DNA from: an uncultured Thermoguttaceae bacterium
Lineage (GTDB): Bacteria; Planctomycetota; Planctomycetia; Pirellulales; Thermoguttaceae
Assembly: GCA_937951625.1 (NCBI GenBank)
Contig: CALFBP010000026.1
Coordinates: forward strand, 1 to 35,896
Reading direction: 5' to 3'
Length of the DNA: 35,896 nucleotides
The notes under the pieces were generated by a model. The model worked only from the letters and a program-made list of their open reading frames with translations, did no database searches and was not told the DNA's origin. The stretch's first letter is position 1. Each line of letters opens with the position of its first letter. The translations under genes and the position numbers were made by a program. Below, piece by piece: positions 1 to 6,813 of this stretch.

Positions 1-4
1 CCGC

Positions 5-178
5 TCACCGCCAATCCGACGGCGGCTTGCAGTGTCCCTCCTCCGCGGCAAAAACCTTCTTTTTGACGACGTCGCGCAAAAACCGCAGGGCCTCCTCTTT
101 GTCCTCGTCAACGACGATCACTTCCAGCTCCATCAACTCTCGCTGCGTGAGCGTGATGGTTACCGTCTTTTCCACCAT
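5..178 (-). CDS. Small conserved-looking hypothetical protein (57 aa) in the arsenic cluster
   Basis: A 57-residue reading frame starts at ATG 178 and stops with TGA at 5-7. A good ribosome binding site (AGGAGAGG) lies about 8 bases upstream of the ATG, which is the main reason to call it. The N-terminal part looks like a beta strand followed by a helix (MVEKTVTITLTQREL), then an acidic/basic helix (DEDKEEALRFLRDVVKKKV) and a short tail with one Cys. There is no signal peptide or membrane segment. It follows arsC on the same strand after 77 bases, so it is probably co-transcribed with it. I do not recognise the family and assign no function. The next gene of the cluster lies beyond the left edge of the window. 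Confidence 0.6.
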   Translation of the reverse strand: MVEKTVTITLTQRELMELEVIVVDEDKEEALRFLRDVVKKKVFAAEEGHCKPPSDWR

Positions 179-255
179 GGCAGCGTTCCTCTCCTAGGGA
201 CGGTGTGCCGCCAAAAAAGAAGGCACAGGAAGCCCTGCTTGGGCGTTCCTGTCCG

Positions 256-687
256 TCAGGGTTGCTGCTCAAGCGCCTCCGGCAAGCTTCTGACGAATTC
301 CCGGATTTCATCACGGACGCGGCGGTAAGGGGCCAGCCGCTCAGCCTCGCTCTTGGCGCCAGCAGCCAAGCGGGGCGGGTCGTCAAAACCCTTGTGGATG
401 ACCTTAGCCTTTCCCGGAAACACCGGGCAGGATTCCCGGGCATTGTCGCAGACCGTGACGACGTAGTCAAACTCGGTCCCGGCGAGTTCACTGACCAATT
501 TCGAACGTTGGCCGGAAATATCGACGCCCGCCTCGGCCATCACGCGGACCGCATCCGGATTCAGTCCATGGGCTTCGATCCCAGCAGAGTACGGTTCGAT
601 CTGGTCGCCTTTCAAGCGACGCGTCCAGCCCTCGGCCATTTGGCTTCGGCAAGAGTTTCCCGTACATAAGAACAACACTTTTATCAT
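256..687 (-). CDS. arsC: Thioredoxin-type arsenate reductase, low-molecular-weight phosphatase fold
   Basis: This 143-aa cytoplasmic enzyme reduces arsenate to arsenite for export. It has the phosphate-binding loop CTGNSCRSQ at residues 8-16 and two redox cysteines, C80 and C87, in VCDNARESC. The spacing C8, C13, C80, C87 equals that of Staphylococcus aureus ArsC (C10, C15, C82, C89) shifted by two. This separates it from tyrosine phosphatases, which lack the second Cys pair, and from glutaredoxin-linked ArsC. Length is normal for the family. Start is ATG 687 with an AGGGA-like site upstream. An arsR remnant lies upstream and a 57-aa gene downstream on the same strand. The 135 bases between it and the arsR remnant (688-822) hold nothing else I can identify. 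Confidence 0.93.
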   Translation of the reverse strand: MIKVLFLCTGNSCRSQMAEGWTRRLKGDQIEPYSAGIEAHGLNPDAVRVMAEAGVDISGQRSKLVSELAGTEFDYVVTVCDNARESCPVFPGKAKVIHKGFDDPPRLAAGAKSEAERLAPYRRVRDEIREFVRSLPEALEQQP

Positions 688-822
688 TGGCGTCGTTCCC
701 TACATAACATCGGCGGATTTTATTTGGCCGATCTATTTCAATCGTTTGGCGTCGTCCGCAGCCACGGGAGTCTCGGTTATCAGAGGGCAAAGCAAAGAGG
801 CCGATTCCCGGATTCCCATCGG

Positions 823-1074
823 TCAATCATCACTGGCTACACGATAAAACAACCATCGCCTTTCCTTGCGGATGTCGAGCGCCCGCGCCTCATGAAGGGT
901 CAATACTTGCTTCGAGACCGTTGACGGAGTCAGCCCCAACAGTGCAACGATCGGACCGACGCACAATTCCCGGGCCTGAACCGCCAAAAAAAACCCGAAC
1001 GCGGTTTTCGTCCGCCAAGGCGTTTGATGACCATCATGAGTTCACGCAGCAGGGAATCTTCGTCAAATTGCCAT
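823..1074 (-). pseudogene. arsR: ArsR-family repressor, disrupted by frameshifts
   Basis: In one minus-strand frame the region encodes a typical ArsR winged-helix segment (ARELCVGPIVALLGLTPSTV, then a helix and RWLFYRVASDD before TGA at 823-825). The upstream part of the same protein (FDEDSLLRELMMVIKRLGG) lies in a different frame. An ATG at 1074 followed by GCA would join it if one A were removed from the next bases. As written, the ATG frame hits TGA after three codons. The second frame change falls either in an AAAA run (1005-1008) or in an eight-T tract (plus-strand A run 986-993). The tract reads T TTT TTT in frame, a classical minus-one slippery heptamer, so slippage could join the ATG 1037 frame to the rest. 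The metal motif CVC of many ArsR proteins is CVG here. Either a decaying gene or sequencing indels. Confidence 0.72.
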
Positions 1075-1084
1075 ATCGCGAAAT
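1073..1084. promoter_or_regulatory. Candidate ArsR operator palindrome
   Basis: ATATCGCGAAAT is a 12-base near-perfect palindrome (ATNTCGCGANAT) overlapping the proposed original arsR start. On the minus strand it lies downstream of a possible TTGACG (about 1112-1107) and TAGACT pair 16 bases apart. The position fits autorepression by ArsR; this is inference. Confidence 0.35.
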
Positions 1085-1177
1085 AGTCTACTAATGCTTG
1101 GCGCGGCGTCAACCATCGTTTGCGTTAGCACATCATAGCTATTTTTTGTGGGATCCGTCTCAACATGGCGACGAATT

Positions 1178-1765
1178 TCACCAGCGAGGACGCACCTGCA
1201 CAATCACTCGCAGATCGCCGCGCGTTGAACTCGCTGCTGAGTATCGCCCATGGGCCGGTACTCGAAGCACATCTCCGTCGGCAAGGCCAGGGGGCAGTTG
1301 CAACGTCAGATACTCTGACTGAAGCTGCGTACCTTTGCTGCCGCAGATGGGGCAATCGAGCTGGACATTCCCACCGCATTGAGGGCAAGTAATCGGATAG
1401 GTGAGTTTGAATTCGATCGTGGTTCCCCAGCGGGCCTCTTCTGGAGTCAGAGGCAGCCTGGCCTCCAGGTCGAGCAGCTCCGCCGATGGCATTTGGCGAG
1501 AGGTCGGCTCGCACAATCCGGTCGAGAAGAACGGCTTGGGTCGAGAGGCCCGGCGTTGCTGCTGAGCTCGATCGTAATGCCTGCGTTTCGCTGCGTTTGA
1601 GAGCACTTCATGCGCTTCGGCCACCAATTTGAAGAGTTCGAGCGATTGTCGGTCTTGAGGATGAAGGTCTGGATGATGTTTTTTGGCCAAGCTGCGAAAG
1701 GCCGCGTCGATCTCCGCGGCGCTGGCCGTACATGGCAAGCCCAAAATCGCGTAGTAGTCTTTCAC
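1178..1765 (-). CDS. Reduced DnaJ-type co-chaperone (J domain plus single zinc knuckle)
   Basis: A 195-aa protein. Residues 2-66 form a J domain with the HPD motif at 31-33, the element that stimulates DnaK ATPase. A linker of about 40 residues follows. Residues 105-193 resemble the substrate-binding part of DnaJ, but only one CxxC pair set is present (C127, C130, C138, C141) instead of the four CxxCxGxG repeats of full DnaJ. So it should bind one zinc at most and is much shorter than DnaJ (about 370 aa). Start is taken as GTG 1765, because GGGAG lies eight bases upstream; GTG 1774 is too close to that site. It is divergent to three Hsp20 genes, supporting a role in protein quality control. 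It is not the main DnaJ. Confidence 0.83.
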   Translation of the reverse strand: MKDYYAILGLPCTASAAEIDAAFRSLAKKHHPDLHPQDRQSLELFKLVAEAHEVLSNAAKRRHYDRAQQQRRASRPKPFFSTGLCEPTSRQMPSAELLDLEARLPLTPEEARWGTTIEFKLTYPITCPQCGGNVQLDCPICGSKGTQLQSEYLTLQLPPGLADGDVLRVPAHGRYSAASSTRGDLRVIVQVRPRW

Positions 1766-1774
1766 TCTGTTCAC

Positions 1775-1790
1775 TCCCGCTCACTCGGGA
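1775..1790 (-). promoter_or_regulatory. Hairpin enclosing the ribosome binding site of the J-protein gene
   Basis: On the minus strand TCCCG-AGTGAG-CGGGA forms a five-base-pair hairpin. Its 3' arm contains most of the GGGAG ribosome binding site used for GTG 1765. A site hidden in a short hairpin in front of a chaperone gene is the layout of a simple RNA thermometer. The stem is short, so this is only a candidate. Confidence 0.3.
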
Positions 1791-2070
1791 ACTAGGATGA
1801 TGGTCTTACCCAACCGGTCACAGCCCGAATTGAACGATTTCCAACCCATTCTACCTTGATTCTCGCCGGAGTTTCACCGCGGCCACTCTGCCAAACGTGT
1901 CAAAATGACGAGCGGTACCAGTCTTGCTTGTCAATTTGGCAGGATAGAGTGGAAAAAGCCGTCGTTCGAAGGGCTGGAAGAGAGCCGTCGCAAGTTCAGC
2001 TCGTTGTCATAAGCAGTTGATAACAAACACGTTGCGCATGCACAACAAACTTTGAGGAAAGGGCCTTTTT
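1791..2070. other. Intergenic region between divergent heat-shock genes
   Basis: No gene is supported here. There is no CIRCE (TTAGCACTC-N9-GAGTGCTAA) repeat. A TAGAAT on the minus strand (1853-1848) could be a -10 element for the J-protein gene, but only a poor -35 (TGAAAC) lies 17 bases upstream of it. The right part leads into the palindrome at 2031-2046 and the sigma-54 promoter at 2071-2087. Confidence 0.5.
2031..2046. promoter_or_regulatory. Palindromic activator-site candidate for the Hsp20 promoter
   Basis: GTTGCGCATGCACAAC matches its own reverse complement at 14 of 16 positions. It is centred about 60 bases upstream of the predicted sigma-54 transcription start, a plausible place for an enhancer-binding protein, although such sites usually lie further away. 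Confidence 0.4.
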
Positions 2071-2087
2071 TTGGCATGCAATTTGCT
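2071..2087 (+). promoter_or_regulatory. Sigma-54 (-24/-12) promoter for the Hsp20 operon
   Basis: TTGGCATGCAATTTGCT fits the sigma-54 consensus TGGCACG-N4-TTGC(A/T) with one mismatch (T for C). The invariant GG (2073-2074) and GC (2085-2086) have the required 12-base periodicity. Predicted start is near 2097-2098, giving a leader of about 92 bases to ATG 2190. It points at the three Hsp20 genes. Confidence 0.7.
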
Positions 2088-2189
2088 GTGGCGGATACGT
2101 GCCGCTCGCTGACACGGGGGCACGTTGGCGGGCGGGAGAGAGGGCGGGTTGCCCCCATGGCACGTGAGACAAGAAAGGAGGAGAAACGT

Positions 2190-2690
2190 ATGGTGATGAA
2201 CACTTTATGGCGACCCTTCGGTAGCAGCGTTCTCGAGCCATTCGGTTTCTCGACTTCCACTTGGCTCGCAGAATCGCTGGCCGAAATGAATCGGCTCAGC
2301 GCGGAAATGGATCGGATGTTCCGCCGGTTCGGCTTGAGCGATCGGTGGGAAACGCCCGTGGTGGCTTATCCAGCTTTGGACCTCTGGCAAGATGACAACT
2401 GCGTCTACGTCGAGGCGGAATTGCCCGGCATGGACATCAGCGAGCTGGAAATCTACGTCACCGGGGGTAACCAACTGACGATCCGCGGTGAACGCAAGCC
2501 TCCGGCGGTCGAGAAAGGCACGTGGCATCGCCAGGAACGTGGTTATGGCCAGTTCAGCCGCGTAATCACGCTTCCGTGTGCGGTGAAAACGGAGGAGGTC
2601 GAGGCCCAGCTCAAGGATGGCGTGTTGACGATCACGTTGCCTAAGTGCGACGCCGCGAAGCCGAGACGTCTGGCGATCAAGGCCGAGTAA
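2190..2690 (+). CDS. Small heat shock protein, Hsp20/alpha-crystallin family (first of three)
   Basis: A 166-aa ATP-independent holdase that binds unfolding proteins in the cytoplasm. The N-terminal arm (residues 1-55) is hydrophobic and aromatic with LAEMNRLSAEMDRMFRRFG, typical of bacterial Hsp20. The alpha-crystallin domain runs from about residue 57 to the C-terminus, with VEAELPGMD and the conserved GVLTITLPK. Start ATG 2190 has AAGGAGGAG seven bases upstream; an upstream in-frame ATG at 2158 lacks such a site. It is first in a run of three Hsp20 genes behind a sigma-54 type promoter. The three proteins differ clearly in sequence and length, so they are not a recent tandem duplication. 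Confidence 0.93.
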   Translation: MVMNTLWRPFGSSVLEPFGFSTSTWLAESLAEMNRLSAEMDRMFRRFGLSDRWETPVVAYPALDLWQDDNCVYVEAELPGMDISELEIYVTGGNQLTIRGERKPPAVEKGTWHRQERGYGQFSRVITLPCAVKTEEVEAQLKDGVLTITLPKCDAAKPRRLAIKAE

Positions 2691-2774
2691 TCTCGGTCCG
2701 AGGGCGCCGCGGTGCGTGGCGCTTTCTCGGGAGGTCGGCAACGTGAAGCAACAGAGAAAGGAGGAGGACAAGCC

Positions 2775-3170
2775 ATGGCACAAGACTTGGTAAAAAGGGA
2801 AACCAACGGCAACGTCGCGGTGGCCGAGCGGACCCGTAACGCCGTGACTTATACGCCTCGATTCGACATCGTGGAAACCGAACGCGAGTTGGTCCTTTAC
2901 GGCGATCTACCGGGCGTGAGCAAGGACAACCTCGACGTCCGTTTTGAAAATGGCCAATTGACCATTCAAGGCAAGGTGGAGCCGCGACACGCTGACCACG
3001 AGTTCCTCTATGGCGAATACGGCATCGGCGACTTCTATCGTAGCTTCGCGATCAGTGAGGACATCGATGCTGACAAGATTTCAGCGGAACTCCATAACGG
3101 CGTGTTGACGCTGCACTTGCCCAAAACTGAAGCCGTTTGCCCGCGGAAGATCGCGGTGAAAGCCGGCTAG
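2775..3170 (+). CDS. Small heat shock protein, Hsp20 family (second of three, short arm)
   Basis: 131 aa. The alpha-crystallin domain covers residues 29-131 (FDIVETERELVLYGDLPGVS, then YRSFAISEDIDADKI and GVLTLHLPK). The N-terminal arm is only about 27 residues and polar, much shorter than in its two neighbours, which suggests smaller assemblies or a helper role in mixed oligomers; this is inference. Start ATG 2775 is preceded by AAAGGAGGAGGAC. The gap to the preceding gene is 84 bases and to the next 58 bases, with no terminator between, so it is part of the same operon. Confidence 0.92.
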   Translation: MAQDLVKRETNGNVAVAERTRNAVTYTPRFDIVETERELVLYGDLPGVSKDNLDVRFENGQLTIQGKVEPRHADHEFLYGEYGIGDFYRSFAISEDIDADKISAELHNGVLTLHLPKTEAVCPRKIAVKAG

Positions 3171-3228
3171 GGACGATGGCAGGGAATTGGATCGGTTTGA
3201 GGGACAGAGCCTTTTGGGAGGTGAGACG

Positions 3229-3711
3229 ATGAAAAGCCTGATTCCCTGGAAGCGGCGCAGCGAGGAACGCAGCGCCCCGGCTTTGGCCGACCGGCCTCGC
3301 GACCTGCTCGCTCAAATGCGCCGCGAAATGGATGCGTTGTTTGACCGTTTTTTCCACGATTGGCCTGTGATGGCGGGCCATGATTCCTGGCCCACGCTCG
3401 GCTGGGGCTTCGACGTCGAAGACGGCGAGAACCAGATCGTCGTGCGAGCCGATGCCCCGGGATTCGAGCCGAAGGACTTCAATGTCGAGGTCGTAGGCGA
3501 CACGTTGGTCCTCAAAGCCGAGCACAAGGAGGAAGAAAAGCAGGGTGACGGATACCGCTATCGCCGCGGCCGCCTCTATCGCAGGGTTCCCTTACCCCAC
3601 GGCGTGGACACGGACAAGATCGAGGCCTCGTATCGCAACGGGGTTCTTGAGATCCGAGTGCCCAAGGGAGAGGAGGCCAAGGGGAGGCGAATCGAGATCA
3701 AGACCGCGTAA
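3229..3711 (+). CDS. Small heat shock protein, Hsp20 family (third of three)
   Basis: 160 aa. The basic N-terminal stretch (MKSLIPWKRRSEERS) is followed by a helix (LLAQMRREMDALFDRFFHDW) and the alpha-crystallin domain from about residue 59 (WGFDVEDGENQIVVRADAPG) to the end, with GVLEIRVPK. Start ATG 3229 has GGGAGGTGAG upstream; an earlier in-frame start at 3187 lacks a site. It is last in the Hsp20 operon and is followed after 21 bases by a strong intrinsic terminator. Confidence 0.93.
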   Translation: MKSLIPWKRRSEERSAPALADRPRDLLAQMRREMDALFDRFFHDWPVMAGHDSWPTLGWGFDVEDGENQIVVRADAPGFEPKDFNVEVVGDTLVLKAEHKEEEKQGDGYRYRRGRLYRRVPLPHGVDTDKIEASYRNGVLEIRVPKGEEAKGRRIEIKTA

Positions 3712-3732
3712 GGGTCACGCAGCACGTTCGCC

Positions 3733-3798
3733 CGGGCCGACCGAAGGATGGTTTGAAGGGGGCCAGCGCCCTCCTCCGGTCGGCCCGAATCTTTTTTT
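3733..3798 (+). terminator. Rho-independent terminator of the Hsp20 operon
   Basis: CGGGCCGACCG (3733-3743) pairs perfectly with CGGTCGGCCCG (3777-3787), an 11-base-pair GC-rich stem. A run of seven T (3792-3798) follows four bases later. This is the clearest terminator in the window. Confidence 0.88.
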
Positions 3799-3807
3799 CA
3801 CCCTCTC

Positions 3808-3836
3808 TTGATCCCCGGTGACTGCTGGGCTAGAAT
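3808..3836 (+). promoter_or_regulatory. Sigma-70 type promoter of feoA
   Basis: TTGATC (3808-3813), a 17-base spacer and TAGAAT (3831-3836). Predicted start is near 3843, right at the left edge of the Fur-like repeat. It rules out the upstream in-frame ATG start at 3808 for feoA. Confidence 0.68.
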
Positions 3837-3843
3837 GAGGATT

Positions 3844-3868
3844 GAGAATGATACTGCGTCTCATTTTC
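3844..3868. promoter_or_regulatory. Fur-box-like inverted repeat at the feoA promoter
   Basis: GAGAATGATAC-TGC-GTCTCATTTTC is an inverted repeat whose arms match at 9 of 11 positions. It resembles the AT-rich GATAATGAT/ATCATTATC core bound by Fur. It occupies roughly +1 to +25 of the predicted feoA transcript, so iron-loaded Fur could block it. The match and position are seen; binding is inference. Confidence 0.6.
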
Positions 3869-3879
3869 GGGTCATCGCC

Positions 3880-4188
3880 ATGCCCGCCGTGTGCTGTCCG
3901 CCGCTGATTCATCGTGCAGTCGCCCCCCCATGTCAGGTGGTTCCCTTGAACCGCTTGCATGCGGGTGAATCGGCCATTGTCCGTCAAATTCACGGCCGTC
4001 CGGAGGACGTTCAGCGGTTGGAGGAATTTGGTCTTCGATCGGGGGTTCCCGTCGAGATGTTTCGTCCCGGTCCAACTTGCATCCTCCGCTTGAACGGAGG
4101 CAAGGTTTGCCTCCGCGCCAACGACGCCCTAGAAATCCTGGTGGCTCCAACAGCAGGGGCGGGCCAAGCGAATCGCGCGTCGGAGTGA
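3880..4188 (+). CDS. feoA: FeoA, SH3-like ferrous iron transport accessory protein
   Basis: 102 aa. The FeoA domain covers residues about 18-93 (VVPLNRLHAGESAIV, then RLEEFGLRSGVPVEM and GGKVCLRANDALEILV), the compact SH3-like fold that regulates or stabilises FeoB at the membrane. About 17 extra residues with a CC pair precede it. ATG 3880 is chosen because the predicted promoter and Fur-like repeat lie just upstream, so an earlier start would sit outside the transcript. No strong ribosome binding site is visible. feoB follows after 288 bases on the same strand, and the pair forms the ferrous iron uptake system. Confidence 0.87.
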   Translation: MPAVCCPPLIHRAVAPPCQVVPLNRLHAGESAIVRQIHGRPEDVQRLEEFGLRSGVPVEMFRPGPTCILRLNGGKVCLRANDALEILVAPTAGAGQANRASE

Positions 4189-4476
4189 TGTCCCTCCGTA
4201 GAGATTATCTACGATGCCCTTTAAGAGGAGATGGGATGGAAGAACGCGCCCGCCCACCCCACCCTCTGTAACGTCAAGATCGATGGCTCGAATCCAAGCT
4301 TTGGGACGTTTTAGGCGTTTTAGGGCCTCCATACCCTTCGTAAAGGGTTCCGTCGGGCCATTTCATGCAAGATCAGTCCGCCGATGCACCTGAAGTGTTA
4401 GCACCGAGGGGTAGTCGCGCCGTGGAGGTTTCTTAAGGCGGGCTCAACTCAAGCATTCCAGGCTTCCAGCAAATCT
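4189..4476 (+). other. feoA-feoB intergenic spacer with small hairpins
   Basis: Unusually long for a feoAB pair. It contains CGTAGA-gatta-TCTACG (4197-4213) and ACCCTT-cgta-AAGGGT (4333-4348), each six base pairs, neither followed by a T-run. No convincing gene or -35/-10 pair is seen. It may be an attenuation or processing region; this is speculation. Confidence 0.35.
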
Positions 4477-6810
4477 ATGGCATCCGCCGCGGCCGATCAT
4501 GCCCTACATATCGCCTTAATCGGCAACCCCAACACGGGAAAGTCGACGCTGTTCAGCGCATTGGTGGGAATTCATCAAAGGGTTGGCAATTATCCGGGAG
4601 TAACCGTCGAGAAACGCACCGGCCTTTGTGAAATCGGCGGCCGTCTGTTCTCCTTTACTGATTTACCGGGGTTGTATAGCTTATCGCCTCGTTCGCTGGA
4701 CGAGTTGGTGGCAGTCGAAGTTCTTTTGGGCAGGATCCGCGGCACAGCGCCGGTGGACGCCATCCTATACATTGCGGACGCCAGCAATCTGGAGCGAAAC
4801 CTCTACCTCCTCAGCCAAATCCTGGAACTCCGCTTGCCGACGATCGTGGTACTCAACATGTTCGACGTGGCCCAACAACATGGGTACCACATCGATATCC
4901 AAGCGTTATCGCGGCAGTTGGGCGTTCCTGTATACCCCACTCAAGGGAATCGGGGGATTGGTCTGACAGAGCTTCGGGATGCGATTCACGGGATCGCCCA
5001 ACTCGCCCGACCCGACCCGCCTCATGTTTTGCCAGACATTTTTCATTCAGAGGCAGCCCTGTTGACCTCGACGCTATCGGCACAACAACTCGCGCCAGTC
5101 GGCCCGGAGCGATCGCCTTTTGGCTTTTGGTCGCACTTTCCAGGGCGGCGGAGGCATCGGTTCCGGGGAGGTGAGGATGGATGGAAGCGCCGCCGCGACC
5201 TGCCCCATTGGGTCATAGAGCGGATTTTGCTTGATACGTCAGGTATGTTGCGATCCGCCGTCCTGCCGGGGCCAAATCCTGCCTTCGACGAGGCATTGAC
5301 GGCGGCCCGCCAGCGGTTGGAAAAAGCAGGCTGTCCCATTCCCGGCATCGAGACGCAAGCTCGCTACGCATGGATCCGCAAGCAGCTCGACGGCGTGGTC
5401 ACGCAGCCCGAGAAACGAACACCAACGGTTTCCGACAGCGTGGACCGTATTCTTACGCACCCGGTTTGGGGCGCGATCGTCTTTGTTATCGTGGCAGTGA
5501 TCATTTTCCAGGCGGTGTTCGTTTGGGCCGAGCCGTTGATGCAGGCCATCGGCGGCAGCGTGGAGCTGTTAGTCAGTGTGGTCGAGGCGAGACTGGCCGA
5601 AGGAGCGCTGCGGAGCCTGTTGGTGGATGGCGTGCTTGGGGGGGTCGGGTCCGTCCTGGCGTTCTTGCCGCAAATTCTCGTTCTCTTCTTGTTTCTCGGC
5701 GTGCTGGAGGACTGTGGGTACCTGGCCCGGGCTGCCTACTTGATGGACGGGCTGATGGTGCGCGTCGGTTTGAGCGGCAAGTCGTTTCTACCCTTGCTCT
5801 CGTCGTTTGCGTGCGCGGTACCGGGGATCATGGCCACGCGGGTGATTGAGAATCCGCGCGACCGACTGACCACCATCCTCGTCGCGCCGTTGATGACCTG
5901 CTCGGCCCGCCTGCCGGTTTTCACTTTGATGATCGCCGCCTTCATTCCGCGTCGAACCTATTTGGGGGGGCTGGTGAATCTGCCGGGGATTACCTTGGCA
6001 TCCCTCTACTTTTTGGGCATCGCGGTAGCAGTCCTCGTTGCCCGACTGTTCAAAAAAACACTGCTTCGCGGCGACGCCCCGCCGTTTCTGATGGAGTTGC
6101 CGGCCTACAAGTGGCCGTCGCCGCGAACCGTGGCGTTGCGGGTCCTGGAACGGGGGGTTTCCTTCGTCCGGTTGGCGGGAACCGTCATTCTCGCTGTGTC
6201 GATCTTGGTTTGGGCGGCGCTCTATTATCCGCATGACCGCGAGAGCGTCGAAGGGCCGTTCCTCGAACGTCGCCAACAACTTGAAGCCCAACGAGAAAGC
6301 TTGGCGGCCGACGATCCGGGGCAGGCTCTGGTGGCGCGCGAACTCGCTGCCTTGGAGGCGGAGATTGCGGCCGCTTACCAACGGCAAAGTTACTTGGGCC
6401 GGTTTGGACGCTGGATTGAGCCGGTATTCCGCCCCTTGGGCTGGGATTGGCGGATCGGGTCGGCGGTCATCGCCTCCTTTCCCGCTCGCGAAGTCGTAGT
6501 CGCGACCCTGGGCGTGATCTTCAGCAGTGGGAAGGCGGACGCCGATTCGCTGGAGGCATCTTCGGAATTGGCTACTCGGCTCCGCGAGGCCCGCTGGGAA
6601 GACACGGGGCAACCGTTGTTCAACATTCCCGTGGCCCTATCCATCATGGTCTTCTTCGCTTTATGCGCCCAGTGCGCGGCGACGCTAGCGGTGATTCGTC
6701 AGGAGACCAATAGCTGGCGATGGCCGATTTTCACGCTCGTTTACATGACGTCGCTGGCTTACTTGGGAGCGTTCGCCACGTACCAGATTGGAATTCGCAT
6801 CGCTGGGTAA
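4477..6810 (+). CDS. feoB: FeoB, GTP-dependent ferrous iron transporter
   Basis: 777 aa, normal for the family. The cytosolic N-terminal G domain has G1 GNPNTGKST (residues 16-24), G3 DLPG (62-65) and G4 NMFD (127-130). The membrane part follows from about residue 327 with the two Gate-type segments (first around LEDCGYLARAAYLMDG, which holds the conserved Cys) and the C-terminal FeoB domain ending in CAQCAATLAVIRQETNSW. A basic insertion at about residues 205-250 separates the G domain from the membrane region, and a charged, probably helical segment (about 590-640) lies between membrane helices. It imports Fe2+ across the inner membrane. Start ATG 4477 has only a weak ribosome binding site. 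Expression is probably under the Fur-like site in front of feoA. Confidence 0.95.
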   Translation: MASAAADHALHIALIGNPNTGKSTLFSALVGIHQRVGNYPGVTVEKRTGLCEIGGRLFSFTDLPGLYSLSPRSLDELVAVEVLLGRIRGTAPVDAILYIADASNLERNLYLLSQILELRLPTIVVLNMFDVAQQHGYHIDIQALSRQLGVPVYPTQGNRGIGLTELRDAIHGIAQLARPDPPHVLPDIFHSEAALLTSTLSAQQLAPVGPERSPFGFWSHFPGRRRHRFRGGEDGWKRRRDLPHWVIERILLDTSGMLRSAVLPGPNPAFDEALTAARQRLEKAGCPIPGIETQARYAWIRKQLDGVVTQPEKRTPTVSDSVDRILTHPVWGAIVFVIVAVIIFQAVFVWAEPLMQAIGGSVELLVSVVEARLAEGALRSLLVDGVLGGVGSVLAFLPQILVLFLFLGVLEDCGYLARAAYLMDGLMVRVGLSGKSFLPLLSSFACAVPGIMATRVIENPRDRLTTILVAPLMTCSARLPVFTLMIAAFIPRRTYLGGLVNLPGITLASLYFLGIAVAVLVARLFKKTLLRGDAPPFLMELPAYKWPSPRTVALRVLERGVSFVRLAGTVILAVSILVWAALYYPHDRESVEGPFLERRQQLEAQRESLAADDPGQALVARELAALEAEIAAAYQRQSYLGRFGRWIEPVFRPLGWDWRIGSAVIASFPAREVVVATLGVIFSSGKADADSLEASSELATRLREARWEDTGQPLFNIPVALSIMVFFALCAQCAATLAVIRQETNSWRWPIFTLVYMTSLAYLGAFATYQIGIRIAG

Positions 6811-6813
6811 GGC

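Noticed and set aside
1766-2070. CIRCE or sigma-32-like control of the heat-shock cluster
   Set aside because: No TTAGCACTC/GAGTGCTAA repeat and no CTTGAA/CCCATNT pair at proper spacing; the sigma-54 site explains the Hsp20 genes better.
2190-3711. Tandem duplication of the Hsp20 genes
   Set aside because: The three proteins share only the fold and a few motifs and differ in length, so the duplication, if any, is ancient.
4275-4300. GGCTCGAATCC, similar to a tRNA T-loop, in the feoA-feoB spacer
   Set aside because: No matching acceptor or anticodon stems were found on either side.
5788-6612. Long antisense frame (274 codons) across feoB
   Set aside because: It is a by-product of GC-rich codon use in feoB; composition is not protein-like and feoB is certain.
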